Origin: Paracoccus amoyensis
GTDB taxonomy: Bacteria; Pseudomonadota; Alphaproteobacteria; Rhodobacterales; Rhodobacteraceae
DNA length: 64,000 nucleotides
Assembly: GCF_014490725.1 (NCBI RefSeq)
Contig: NZ_JACOQL010000001.1
Coordinates: 620,001-684,000, forward strand
Direction: 5' to 3'
Positions 42,780 through 51,779 of this stretch are shown piece by piece. The notes beneath the pieces are model-generated. The model was given only the letters and a program-made list of their open reading frames with translations, did no database searches and was not told the DNA's origin. Each line of letters starts with the position of its first letter. Position 1 is the stretch's first letter. The translations under genes were made by a program, and so were the position numbers.

Positions 42780-43856
42780 TTAACGGGTGGAAATCGCGGC
42801 GGACCAGCGGGCAAGCAGCTTCGCCCGCGTTGCCTGATCCAGATAAGCCAACAGGCCCGGGGTCACCGGCACGGGGCGCAGGCGCAGATCGGACAGTTCC
42901 TCCATGCCACCTGCGGGCGATTGCTGACCTGCCACCTCAAGACTGACGGCGGAAAGGCGCAATGTCTGCGACAAAAGCAACTGCCCGTCTCGTGACATCA
43001 GGAAGGCGAGAAATTCTGCGCCCAGATCCGGCTCCCGCGCTGCCGTCGGCACCACCGCGACCCGAGAGACGACGACCGTGAAATCTCTGGGCAAAATCAT
43101 TCCGATATTTGGATGTGTCCGCGCCCATTCTGCTGCATAAGAGCCCAGCAGGTTATAGCCCAGCGCCAGCCGCCCATCACTGATCCGTTCCAACAGATCG
43201 CTGGTCGTTGGATATTGCTGTATCTGGGCGCGGCCCATTGCCTCGATCACCGACCAGATGCCGGGGTATAGTTCCTGATCGCGGGCAAGGAACAGATAGC
43301 CGACACCCGACCGCGTCACGTCATAGGTGCCGACGCGACCAAAGGCGGTTTCTGGATTTTCAGCAACCCACCGGACCAGATCGGCGCGGGTGGCGGGCGG
43401 TTCACGCCCTGCAAAGCTGGGTTTGTGATAGGCGAAAACCGCAGGTTCGAACGTCAGAGCATAAGCTGTGTCGCGCCAGTTTGCCCAATTTGGCCAACTC
43501 GGCGTGTCTGGTGTCTGAACCGGGCGCGCAAATCCGTCATTGGCCAGCTTGACCTGTAAATCCATGGCGGAGGAGAAAACGAAATCTGCCGTCGCACCGT
43601 TTTCCGTTTCAGCCACCACGCGATCATGGATTTCGCCGGTCAACAGATTTTCGTAATGCACAGCCACATTCGGGCGGGTTTTCTGAAACGCATCGATCAA
43701 CGGCGCCGCAAGGTCGTTGTCCAGCGATGAATAGATCGACAATTCCTGCATTGTCTGGCCCGATTGCGCAGGAAATTCCGCAACCTCTGACAGGGAAGCC
43801 CCCGGCAGCAGGATCGCGACGCTGGCTATGGCTGGCACAAGGGCGGTCAAACGCAT
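42780..43856 (-). CDS. extracellular solute-binding protein associated with TctDE
   Basis: A 358-residue exported binding protein of the ABC type 2/iron-sulfate-like class. A signal peptide covers about 1-25. Recognisable parts include LSIYSSLDNDLAAPLIDAFQ, NGATADFVFSSAMDLQVKLA and ALGYNLLGSYAAEWARTHP. It starts 77 bases from the divergent tctD gene. In many proteobacteria a binding protein of this kind sits next to TctDE/PgtA-like regulators, and may present ligand to the sensor rather than to a transporter. No partner permease or ATPase is nearby. The role is inferred from position. Confidence 0.8.
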   Translation of the reverse strand: MRLTALVPAIASVAILLPGASLSEVAEFPAQSGQTMQELSIYSSLDNDLAAPLIDAFQKTRPNVAVHYENLLTGEIHDRVVAETENGATADFVFSSAMDLQVKLANDGFARPVQTPDTPSWPNWANWRDTAYALTFEPAVFAYHKPSFAGREPPATRADLVRWVAENPETAFGRVGTYDVTRSGVGYLFLARDQELYPGIWSVIEAMGRAQIQQYPTTSDLLERISDGRLALGYNLLGSYAAEWARTHPNIGMILPRDFTVVVSRVAVVPTAAREPDLGAEFLAFLMSRDGQLLLSQTLRLSAVSLEVAGQQSPAGGMEELSDLRLRPVPVTPGLLAYLDQATRAKLLARWSAAISTR

Positions 43857-43933
43857 GATAGTTTAGATTGCCCCAGCCGTTACCCGTTCACAAGCGTGAT
43901 GCGGAACGCTAGGGTTTCGATCAAGGGGGACAG

Positions 43934-44605
43934 ATGCGGATATTACTTGTCGAGGACAACCTGTCGCTTGCCGATGGTTTGTCGGCGTTGCTGCGTCAGG
44001 CGGGTTATGCGGTTGACGTGGTCCATGACGGCGTCTCGGCCGAGGCATTGGCATCGGTCGAGAATTTCGATCTGGTGATCCTTGATCTGAACCTGCCGCA
44101 GATGGACGGGCTAGAGGTTTTGCGCGCCATGCGGGCACGTCGCAATCCGGCCGCCGTCATGATCCTGACCGCACGCGGAACTCCCGAGGAGCGCGTAAAG
44201 GGGTTGGATCTGGGGGCGGATGATTACCTGATCAAGCCCTTTGATATCGGCGAATTCGAGGCGCGGATTCGATCTTTGCTGCGCCGTCAGGCCGGGCTGC
44301 GCACCGCGAGGATCAATTTCGGTGAACTGACCTTTGACCAGAACAGTCGCAGTTTTTCACTGGGCCCGCAGATGCTGGATCTGCCCGCACGGGAACGCGG
44401 CTTGCTGGAATTGTTGATAACCCGCGCAGGAAAAGTTGTCCCGCGTGAAGCGATCATCCAGTCGCTGACCTCGCTTGATGACGATCTGTCTGCCAATGCG
44501 ATCGAACAATATGTCAGCCGGCTGCGCAAACGCCTGGCCCCCGCCGGTTTGACGGTAAAGACGGCACGCGGCATCGGCTATTTCCTTGACCGGGTTCAGG
44601 TTTGA
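43934..44605 (+). CDS. tctD: TctD-like OmpR-family response regulator
   Basis: A 223-residue regulator. The receiver domain has E7-D8, the acceptor D51 in LVILDLNLPQMDGLE and the lysine in DDYLIKPFDIGEFEAR. A winged-helix domain covers about 125-220, with LPARERGLLELLITRAGKVV and TARGIGYFL at its end. It overlaps the kinase gene by four bases (TTGA). It is divergent from the binding protein and tctCBA genes, which it probably activates in response to an external carboxylate. Confidence 0.92.
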   Translation: MRILLVEDNLSLADGLSALLRQAGYAVDVVHDGVSAEALASVENFDLVILDLNLPQMDGLEVLRAMRARRNPAAVMILTARGTPEERVKGLDLGADDYLIKPFDIGEFEARIRSLLRRQAGLRTARINFGELTFDQNSRSFSLGPQMLDLPARERGLLELLITRAGKVVPREAIIQSLTSLDDDLSANAIEQYVSRLRKRLAPAGLTVKTARGIGYFLDRVQV

Positions 44606-45999
44606 CGCAGCGCCGGCCATTTTCGATCAGACGCAGACTTCTGCTGTGGCTGCTGGTGGCGACGGCGGTGTTCGGCACGCTTGCCCTGATCGATACATGG
44701 CGCGAGGCGGTCAGGATGGCGAACCTGCTGTCAGACCGCGTTCTGGCCGGATCGGCGCTGGTCATCGCCGAACGGGCTTCGCTGGATGACGACGGCAACA
44801 TCACCATTGATATCCCTTATGGCGCGCTGGAGATGCTAAGCTCGACCGCTCAGGACCGCGTGTTCTATCGAATTGATGGCCCGCCCGGCCATGTCGTCAC
44901 CGGTTATCCCGATTTGCCAACGGCCGAACAGGCGCAGCAGGGCGGTTCGCCGGTATTCGTGGACGGAATTTACAAGGACGCGCCAGTCCGTCTGGCAAGT
45001 CTGGCACGCGCGGCATCGACCGGCATCGATGAGGTGCCGTTCGTCGTCACCGTGGCCGAAACGACGAACGCACGCGAACAGTTGACGCAAGCCATCATGA
45101 CGCGATCCGCCCTGCGGCTGGCGCTGATGATGCTGGGCGCCGCGATCATCGTGGCGATTGCCGTGACCGTATCCCTTCGTCCCTTGCGACGCCTGGGTGA
45201 AGCGATCGCTGAGCGCAGTCCGGATGATCTAAGCCCGGTTGAAACCTCGGTTCCGTCCGAGGTGCGGGGGCTGGTCGCCACGATCAATTCCTTCATGCTA
45301 CGGCTTGATTCCGCGCTGGACGGGTTGCGGAATTTCACCGGCAACGCTGCGCATCAGTTGCGGACACCGCTGGCGGTGGTGCGCACGCAACTTGCACTGG
45401 CGGCGCGATCCTCGAACCTGACCGAAGCGCAGTCCGCCGCTGCGAAAGGGGATGCCGCCGTCGCCCATGCCGAACGCATCCTTGGCCAGCTTTTGTTGCT
45501 GGCAAAAATTGATGGGGAATCAGGGCTGGAGCCAGACCCGTTGGATCTGACGGTCTTCGCCCGTGAACAGACCGCAGAACATATTCCGGCGGCGGCCGAA
45601 GCGGGTATTGATCTGGGATTTGAAGGCCAGGGCCCCCTGCCCATTCGCGCTGAACCGCTGCTGCTGGCCGAGGCGCTGCACAACCTGATCTCGAACGCGA
45701 TCCTTCATACCGGCCCGGATACGGTCGTTACCGTTCGGGTCCGCCGAGAAGATGGCCACGCGATCCTTGAGGTCGAAGACAACGGACCGGGTATTCCCGC
45801 TGACGAGCGCGGTGCCGTGGTCCGGCGCTTCACCCGCGGGCAGACACCGGGCGAGGGGATGGGCCTTGGGTTGCCCGTGGTCGATGAAATTGCCCGGTTG
45901 TTTGGTGCGCAGCTCAGCCTGCACGAGCGAGCCGAAGGGCAGGGGTTGTGCGCGCGGATCAGTTTTGCGATCGATCCGCGCATCACGACGGGAAGTTAG
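44602..45999 (+). CDS. tctE: TctE-like sensor histidine kinase
   Basis: A 465-residue membrane kinase starting at a TTG that overlaps the tctD stop (MTQRRPFSIRRRLLLWLLV). An N-terminal helix (about 12-30), a periplasmic TctE-type domain (about 35-155) and a second helix (about 168-190) are followed by the H-box FTGNAAHQLRTPLAVVRTQL near 250, the N-box ALHNLISNAILHTG and GLGLPVVDEIARLFGA. All kinase motifs are intact. Its stop overlaps the convergent glutamate-synthase-like gene by four bases. Confidence 0.92.
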   Translation: MTQRRPFSIRRRLLLWLLVATAVFGTLALIDTWREAVRMANLLSDRVLAGSALVIAERASLDDDGNITIDIPYGALEMLSSTAQDRVFYRIDGPPGHVVTGYPDLPTAEQAQQGGSPVFVDGIYKDAPVRLASLARAASTGIDEVPFVVTVAETTNAREQLTQAIMTRSALRLALMMLGAAIIVAIAVTVSLRPLRRLGEAIAERSPDDLSPVETSVPSEVRGLVATINSFMLRLDSALDGLRNFTGNAAHQLRTPLAVVRTQLALAARSSNLTEAQSAAAKGDAAVAHAERILGQLLLLAKIDGESGLEPDPLDLTVFAREQTAEHIPAAAEAGIDLGFEGQGPLPIRAEPLLLAEALHNLISNAILHTGPDTVVTVRVRREDGHAILEVEDNGPGIPADERGAVVRRFTRGQTPGEGMGLGLPVVDEIARLFGAQLSLHERAEGQGLCARISFAIDPRITTGS

Positions 46000-47648
46000 G
46001 CTGCTCGCGATTTCTTGCGGAACGGTCCGAAGGGGATTTCGGACGGTGCAAAGGTCTCTGCCGACGCGCGGTCCCAACGATCATGCCATTCCCCCAGTTC
46101 GGGAATTTCTTCGCTTGCGACCAGAAAGCCATTGGGCAGATAGGCGTAAACCTCGTTCCCGTCGTTGAATTCGTTATCTTTCTGACGGAACATGAAGTGA
46201 TAGGGCATGAAATCGCCCGGATGGGTCAGCCCGGCGGCGCCGGCAAGTTCGCCAAGTGCGTGCATGGTGTTGTGGTGAAAACGCGCGACACGGTCGCTTT
46301 TGTCACCCACATCAATCGCTTTCTGGCGTTTGCGATCCTGCGTTGCGATGCCTACCGGACATTTGTTGGTATGGCATGCCTGTGCCTGAATGCAGCCGAC
46401 GGCGAACATGTAGGCACGCGCCGAGTTGCACCAGTCCGCGCCAAGCGCCAAAGCACGGGCAATATCAAACGCCGACGTAATCTTGCCCGCTGCGGCGATC
46501 CGAATATCCTTGCGCAAACCTGCGCCGCGCAGCGTGTTGTGCACAAAGGTCAGCCCTTCCTGCATCGGCATGCCCACGCGGTTCGCAAATTCCAGCGGCG
46601 CGGCACCAGTGCCGCCTTCCTTGCCATCCACGACGATGAAATCGGGCGTGATCCCGGTGACCAACATCGCCTTGACCATACACATGAATTCGCGACGGTG
46701 GCCGATGCAAAGCTTGAACCCGACCGGTTTGCCACCAGAAAGCTGGCGCAGCAAACCGATGAAGTTCATCAACTCGATCGGTGTGGAAAAAGCACTGTGC
46801 GAGGGAGGCGAGATGCAGTCGATCCCCATGGGAATTCCGCGCGCCTCGGCAATCTCGGGCGAGATTTTTGAGGCCGGCAGCATCCCCCCATGGCCCGGCT
46901 TCGCCCCTTGGCTCAGCTTCAGCTCGATCATCTTGACCTGCGGATCCCGAGCCTGCTGTGCAAATTTTTCGGGCGAGAATGTGCCATCATCATTGCGACA
47001 GCCGAAATACCCCGACGCGACCTGATAGATCAGATCGCCGCCACCCTGACGGTGGTAACGGCTGATGCCACCTTCGCCCGTGTCATGGGCGAAGCCACCC
47101 TTCTTTGCCCCTGTATTCATTGATAAAATAGCATTTCCCGACAAAGAGCCAAAGCTCATGGCTGAAATGTTGTAGATGCTTGCGTCATAAGGCTGTGTGC
47201 AGTTCGGGCCGCCGATTTTCACACGAAAATCGTTGTCCCTGATCTCGACCGGTGCTGCCGAATGCGTGATCCACGCATAGCCAGAGCTGTAGACGTTCTG
47301 GGTGGTGCCGAAGGGGCGTTTATCCTCGACCCCTTTTGCACGCTGATAGACCAAAGCCCGTGCTTCACGGCTGAACGGTTCTTCGTCGCGATCGCTTTCG
47401 ATCATGTATTGGCGGATTTCAGGACGGATGCTTTCCAGCAAGAACCGCATATGTCCAATAATGGGATAGTTCCGCAGGATCGAATGTCGTTTCTGACGCA
47501 GGTCACCGATGCCCAGGAATGTCATGCCGATTGCAATGACGGCCAAAGCGGCCCACCAGAAATTCGTGTAGACTATCGCAAGTAGGGTCGCCAGAACTGC
47601 GGTGATGCAGAAAATGATGAAGATGGCGTAGCGTGGGTAAAGTTTCAT
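45996..47648 (-). CDS. FMN-binding glutamate synthase family protein
   Basis: A 550-residue protein with two N-terminal membrane helices (about 5-45) followed by a GltB-type FMN barrel. Motifs include YNISAMSFGSLSGNAILSMN, KKGGFAHDTGEGGISRYHR, IELKLSQGAKPGHGGMLPA and VVDGKEGGTGAAPLEFANRV, and the [3Fe-4S]-type cysteines are visible in GCIQAQACHTNKCPVGIAT. It lacks the glutaminase domain, so it is not a complete glutamate synthase; in related genomes such stand-alone proteins are of uncertain function. The ATG is 110 bases downstream of a large structured hairpin (47755-47824). Confidence 0.9.
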   Translation of the reverse strand: MKLYPRYAIFIIFCITAVLATLLAIVYTNFWWAALAVIAIGMTFLGIGDLRQKRHSILRNYPIIGHMRFLLESIRPEIRQYMIESDRDEEPFSREARALVYQRAKGVEDKRPFGTTQNVYSSGYAWITHSAAPVEIRDNDFRVKIGGPNCTQPYDASIYNISAMSFGSLSGNAILSMNTGAKKGGFAHDTGEGGISRYHRQGGGDLIYQVASGYFGCRNDDGTFSPEKFAQQARDPQVKMIELKLSQGAKPGHGGMLPASKISPEIAEARGIPMGIDCISPPSHSAFSTPIELMNFIGLLRQLSGGKPVGFKLCIGHRREFMCMVKAMLVTGITPDFIVVDGKEGGTGAAPLEFANRVGMPMQEGLTFVHNTLRGAGLRKDIRIAAAGKITSAFDIARALALGADWCNSARAYMFAVGCIQAQACHTNKCPVGIATQDRKRQKAIDVGDKSDRVARFHHNTMHALGELAGAAGLTHPGDFMPYHFMFRQKDNEFNDGNEVYAYLPNGFLVASEEIPELGEWHDRWDRASAETFAPSEIPFGPFRKKSRAA

Positions 47649-47754
47649 GGGCGCTGACCGGTAAGATCCGTCTTATGAAAAAAAATTGCGCTCTATTACC
47701 ATAAGAAAAGCGGTGCGTCCCATGGGGAATCGATCAATTTTCCGGAAGCAGAAA

Positions 47755-47824
47755 GCGGCTTGACCAGCGTTGCGGTGCTTTCGCACCAAGCAACGCTGGT
47801 CTGCCCGTCAAAACGGGTAGCCGC
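47755..47824 (-). ncRNA. nested three-way-junction RNA element upstream of the glutamate-synthase-like gene
   Basis: GCGGCT (47755-47760) pairs with AGCCGC (47819-47824). Inside, GACCAGCGTTGC pairs with GCAACGCTGGTC (47762-47801) over 12 bases, capped by GGTGC/GCACC after a two-base bulge. A third stem is CCCGT/ACGGG (47804-47817). On the minus strand the long stem ends in a GAAA tetraloop, which favours an RNA on that strand, the strand of the gene starting at 47648. It may be a leader element, a small RNA or a mobile palindrome. The rest of the 390-base gap (47649-48038) shows no gene. Confidence 0.5.
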
Positions 47825-48038
47825 CAAAAGCGTCGAACTTATTCGAATGCATACATTTTGAAAGAACTACCTGAAACCCTCACGAACGCTCGATGAAGCA
47901 CCCGGCGACAAGGGTTCTTTGCTGGATATCGAACGGCTGGGTCAACACAAACTGAACCAATCGTTCACGGCTATTTGCCTTTTTTGCCCTTTGTCTCATT
48001 TAGTTTCTTCGCTGTCTCAATCTGGCAGGTTATCAGAC

Positions 48039-49025
48039 CTATTTCACCTTTGATAACCAATGACTCCAATCGTGATCTTTGTGTGCAGACGTTCTTGCTA
48101 ACGTCAGACCAAAGGCGATCTGACGGCATTCGCGCGGACTGACGCCGAATGCGCGCTGAAATGAAATGGAAAAAGTGGAAGGATTGTTGAATCCCCACCG
48201 TTCGGCAATCTGGCCAATTGTCTTGTGACTTAGCTTGGGGTCGACAATTTCCGCGCGGCAGCGGTGCAGCCGTCGAAGGCGCACATAGGTCACGAAACCC
48301 CCCTTGGTATCCATGATCCGGTAAAGCGTCGCCCGCGAGATGCCGAACTGTGCCGCGACCTGATCAACGGAAAGCCGCAGATCGCCAATATTCTGTTCGA
48401 TATGACGCCGCACCGCCAGACGAATGCCTTCTGTCATGGCAGCCGTATTTTCTGGCCCGAACTCGCCGTTCAGCGCCGTTGCGATCATCGCCACGGTCGG
48501 AGCCTGCAATGCGGCGACGTCCTGACAGGTCAGATCCGGACCGGATTGATGCAAGGCGATCAGATGGCTTCGCAATAGCGAAACAAGCGGTCGGCTGGCG
48601 GACAATTTGCGTGCGCCATGCGCGTCGGGATCATGCAGATGAGGCTCCAACAACCGCCGAGGCACCGCGATGTCGATTGACTTGTATTCACCACAATTGG
48701 TCTTGACCGCCTGCGTCATATCCAAAACCAACATGTCGCCCTGATTTATCAGGTTGTCCCGGCCGCTGCCGACGACTTCGCGGCTGCCGCGCAGATAGAC
48801 CTGCAATAGATAAAAATCGGACCCGTCAGACGCGATTTGTGCCGTTGATCGCTCGGTTTTCTGGCTGCTGCTTTCGATCGTTCCAAAGATCAGTTCATGT
48901 GCCTGATAGGCGTCCACCTTGGCATAGAACCGTCCGCTTGTAATCGCGGGGATATCCCAGACCGGTGCTGCAGCTTCTCTCCACGCCGAAATCCTCTGGT
49001 TTTCGGGGATCAGATCAGTGTCCAT
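48039..49025 (-). CDS. AraC-family transcriptional regulator
   Basis: A 328-residue regulator with an N-terminal AraC_binding_2-like cupin domain (about 1-180; GDMLVLDMTQAVKTNCGEYK) and a C-terminal AraC domain (about 215-315). The DNA-binding helices are LSVDQVAAQFGISRATLYRI and HKTIGQIAERWGFNNPSTFS followed by ISFQRAFGVSPRECR. An in-frame GTG at 49049 is an alternative start; the ATG at 49025 is preferred, although neither has a good ribosome site. It does not neighbour an obvious target operon. Both flanking gaps are about 300-390 bases. Confidence 0.87.
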   Translation of the reverse strand: MDTDLIPENQRISAWREAAAPVWDIPAITSGRFYAKVDAYQAHELIFGTIESSSQKTERSTAQIASDGSDFYLLQVYLRGSREVVGSGRDNLINQGDMLVLDMTQAVKTNCGEYKSIDIAVPRRLLEPHLHDPDAHGARKLSASRPLVSLLRSHLIALHQSGPDLTCQDVAALQAPTVAMIATALNGEFGPENTAAMTEGIRLAVRRHIEQNIGDLRLSVDQVAAQFGISRATLYRIMDTKGGFVTYVRLRRLHRCRAEIVDPKLSHKTIGQIAERWGFNNPSTFSISFQRAFGVSPRECRQIAFGLTLARTSAHKDHDWSHWLSKVK

Positions 49026-49341
49026 TCGAGAACGCGGAAGCTTCGACACAGAGACGCCCGTGATTGTTTCATCTGACAGCGACTTTGATCAATGGAATCT
49101 TAATTTACAATAAGTTTAACGGGTTATGGAAGAATTCCGTTTCGGACGCCGGACCGCGTAACAGCAGCGAAAGCCAAGGCCCGATTACCTGCGGGTGACA
49201 TTTGTTTGTCCACAATACGGTCGACAGTTCGTGAAATACCCGGCAGTCTGCGAAATTTCTGGGCGCCAGGCTGTCAGATCAGGCAACGAACTGACCGTTA
49301 AAGGCGTTCTGACGTAACTACTCTCGATTTTTGGGCACATA

Positions 49342-51723
49342 ATGGCAAACGACCTTTTTCCCGATCGCCCCGTCGGGCCAAGCGACGGACAACAGGGTGA
49401 CATCGTCCGCCTGGCTGCATGGCTGATCGTTGCGACGATTCTCATCGGCGCACTTTATGTTGGGCAGGGGGTGCTGATCCCGTTGGCAATCGCCTTTCTG
49501 ATCAGCTTTGCGCTTAGTCCGTTGGTCGGGTGGCTTTCGCGGGTCGGAATTCCTCGGATATTGTCGATCTGCATCGTCATGCTCGCATTGTTCACCTTGA
49601 TCGCCGGACTGGGATTGATCGTGGGATCGCAGCTGCGCGCGCTGAGCGCTGAACTGCCGACCTATCAATCGACGATGCGGGAAAAAATCGACAATCTCGC
49701 CAAGCAGTTTGAAGGGCCGGGAATTTTCGACGGTGCGATTCAAACGGTCGATACCGTCCAGAAAGAGCTTGTGAATGCGGTGCAGGATCAAGACAGCGAT
49801 GAACCGCCTGCGCAGCGCGTTCAGGTGATCGACCCGCCGGGCGCACCATTTCGGACCGCGTTGGAATGGTTGACCCCGGCTGTTGCTCCGCTTGCTACGG
49901 CTGGCATTGTTTTGGTCTTTGTCTTTCTGGCCTTGCTGGATCGCGGGGATCTGCGTGATCGACTGATCCATCTGCTGGGCGGGAACTTGCACCGATCCAC
50001 GGATACGCTGCAAGAAGCCGGCAAGCGTATCTCGAAATACTTGCTGATGCAGGTCATGGTGAACGTGGCCTATGCGATTCCGCTGGGCCTTGGGTTGTGG
50101 CTGATCGGTGTGCCGGGTTGGCTGCTTTGGGCTGTGCTGGCGTCGTTTCTGCGCTTTATCCCCTATGTCGGCCCAATGCTGTCCGCGATCTTTCCGCTTA
50201 GCCTTGCCTTTGCCGTCGATCCGGGCTGGAGCATGGTTTTGCTGACCCTTGTCCTGATCGTGTCGTTAGAGGCCATCAGCGGCAACGTCCTTGAACCTGT
50301 ATTGTATGGAACCAGCACCGGTCTGTCGGCGCTGTCGCTGATCGCGGCGGCGACATTCTGGACGGCCCTGTGGGGACCGGTTGGCCTGATCCTGTCCACA
50401 CCGCTGACCGTTTGTCTGCTGGTGATCGGGCGCAATCTGCCGCAATTGCAGTTTCTGGATACGCTGCTTGGCTCGACCCCTGTGCTTGATGTGCCAACGC
50501 GCATCTATCAGCGCCTGCTGGCCGGTGAGCCCGATGAAGCGATTGAGATCATCGACGATGTCATCGAAAAAGACGGCAGTGTGACCGAATTTTACAACGA
50601 ACACGGTATCGCTGTCCTGCGGCAGGTCAGCGAAGACTATTTCACCAATGCACGCGCCGAGCATCGGCTTCGCGTTGCAAATGGCATGGACGAATTGCTG
50701 GATGATCTCAGACAGGAATATCCCGCGACGATTGATCCCGCTGCGGTGCCGCGCGTGGCCTGTATTGGCGGGAAGTGGGAAATTGACAGCGTCGCCTGTG
50801 AGATGTTGTCCCATGCCCTGATGCTGGATGGCATCGCATCCATGCAGCGCCGGGCGGGCGTCATCACCTCGCGATATGTCGACGATCTGGAACTGGACGG
50901 GGTGCAGATCATCTGCCTCAGCTATTTCAGCCGAGAGCCGTCGCGTTCCGCCCGCACCTTCATCCGCAGGCTGCGCCATCGCTGGCCGGACAAGGAAATC
51001 GTGCTGGCGCTGTGGAATGCACCAGCAGAGCTTCTGGAACCAGAGGGCTTTCAGGCTTTGGGCGCAGATGCTGTCGTGACCTCGATCAACGAAGCTGTGC
51101 GTCGCATCCAGCACATGCTGCGCCCTGAAGATATCAAGGCGAGCCAGACCGCCGAAGCGCCCGGGAACGATTCCGATCGGGTCGCGGCGCTGAAAGCGAC
51201 GGAGGTGCTGGATGGTCATGCCCGCGAAGATCTGGACGCGCTGGCAAAACGTGCAGCCGACGTGTTCGACGTGAAATTCGCCGTGATCTCGGCCATCGAC
51301 CGGACGCAGGAATTCATCATCGGGCAAAGCAAGGACCTGCCCGGAAAACGCACCGAGGATGGCACCGACATGATTGTCATGCCCCGCGATGAGGCGATCT
51401 GCGATCACGTCGTGGCCTCGGGTGAAACGCTGGTTGTCAATGATACCGATCGCGATCCGCGCTTTGCCGAACATCCCGCAATCCAACTTTGGGATACGCG
51501 TTTCTATGCGGGGGCGCCGCTGATGACCGCAGATGGATTTGTGCTTGGCGCGCTGTGCCTGCTGGACACCGAGCCGCGCAAGCTGGACAAGGCAGAGCTT
51601 GAGCTGTTGGATACGATGGCTGCGGATGTCGTATCGCTTATCACCGGCGATGATGCGGTCGAGCCGGAACAACGCCCGGAAGAACCTGCATCCGCGACTG
51701 TCGGGCAGGCATTGCCAAAATAG
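49342..51723 (+). CDS. AI-2E family transporter fused to a Rossmann-like region and a GAF domain
   Basis: A 793-residue protein of unusual architecture. Residues about 20-365 form an AI-2E/PerM-like permease with seven to eight membrane helices and LRFIPYVGPMLSAIFPLSLA near 270. Residues about 370-440 are a soluble helical linker. Residues about 465-595 have an alternating strand-helix pattern (RVACIGGKWEIDSVACEMLS, then VQIICLSYFSREPSRSARTF) that resembles a B12-binding-like Rossmann fold, without a DxHxxG motif. Residues about 620-770 are a GAF domain (RDEAICDHVVASGETLVVND, DGFVLGALCLLDTEPRKLDK). This suggests an exporter or channel gated by a small ligand or light-like signal. The substrate is unknown. 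Confidence 0.85.
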   Translation: MANDLFPDRPVGPSDGQQGDIVRLAAWLIVATILIGALYVGQGVLIPLAIAFLISFALSPLVGWLSRVGIPRILSICIVMLALFTLIAGLGLIVGSQLRALSAELPTYQSTMREKIDNLAKQFEGPGIFDGAIQTVDTVQKELVNAVQDQDSDEPPAQRVQVIDPPGAPFRTALEWLTPAVAPLATAGIVLVFVFLALLDRGDLRDRLIHLLGGNLHRSTDTLQEAGKRISKYLLMQVMVNVAYAIPLGLGLWLIGVPGWLLWAVLASFLRFIPYVGPMLSAIFPLSLAFAVDPGWSMVLLTLVLIVSLEAISGNVLEPVLYGTSTGLSALSLIAAATFWTALWGPVGLILSTPLTVCLLVIGRNLPQLQFLDTLLGSTPVLDVPTRIYQRLLAGEPDEAIEIIDDVIEKDGSVTEFYNEHGIAVLRQVSEDYFTNARAEHRLRVANGMDELLDDLRQEYPATIDPAAVPRVACIGGKWEIDSVACEMLSHALMLDGIASMQRRAGVITSRYVDDLELDGVQIICLSYFSREPSRSARTFIRRLRHRWPDKEIVLALWNAPAELLEPEGFQALGADAVVTSINEAVRRIQHMLRPEDIKASQTAEAPGNDSDRVAALKATEVLDGHAREDLDALAKRAADVFDVKFAVISAIDRTQEFIIGQSKDLPGKRTEDGTDMIVMPRDEAICDHVVASGETLVVNDTDRDPRFAEHPAIQLWDTRFYAGAPLMTADGFVLGALCLLDTEPRKLDKAELELLDTMAADVVSLITGDDAVEPEQRPEEPASATVGQALPK

Positions 51724-51734
51724 AGATGGGGCCG

Positions 51735-51760
51735 TTGGTCGCCCGATAGCGGGCGACCAA
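51735..51760. terminator. bidirectional terminator between the AI-2E gene and glmS
   Basis: TTGGTCGCCCG and CGGGCGACCAA pair perfectly over 11 bases around ATAG. An AT-rich segment follows with ATCTTATTCC repeated 15 bases apart, next to the glmS stop. Confidence 0.85.
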
Positions 51761-51779
51761 AATCTTATTCCCCAAGATC

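Noticed and set aside
47755..47824. Glutamine riboswitch or hammerhead ribozyme
   Set aside because: The three-way junction has only one or two unpaired bases per joint. It lacks the conserved CUGAUGA/GAAA hammerhead core and the junction motif of glnA RNAs.
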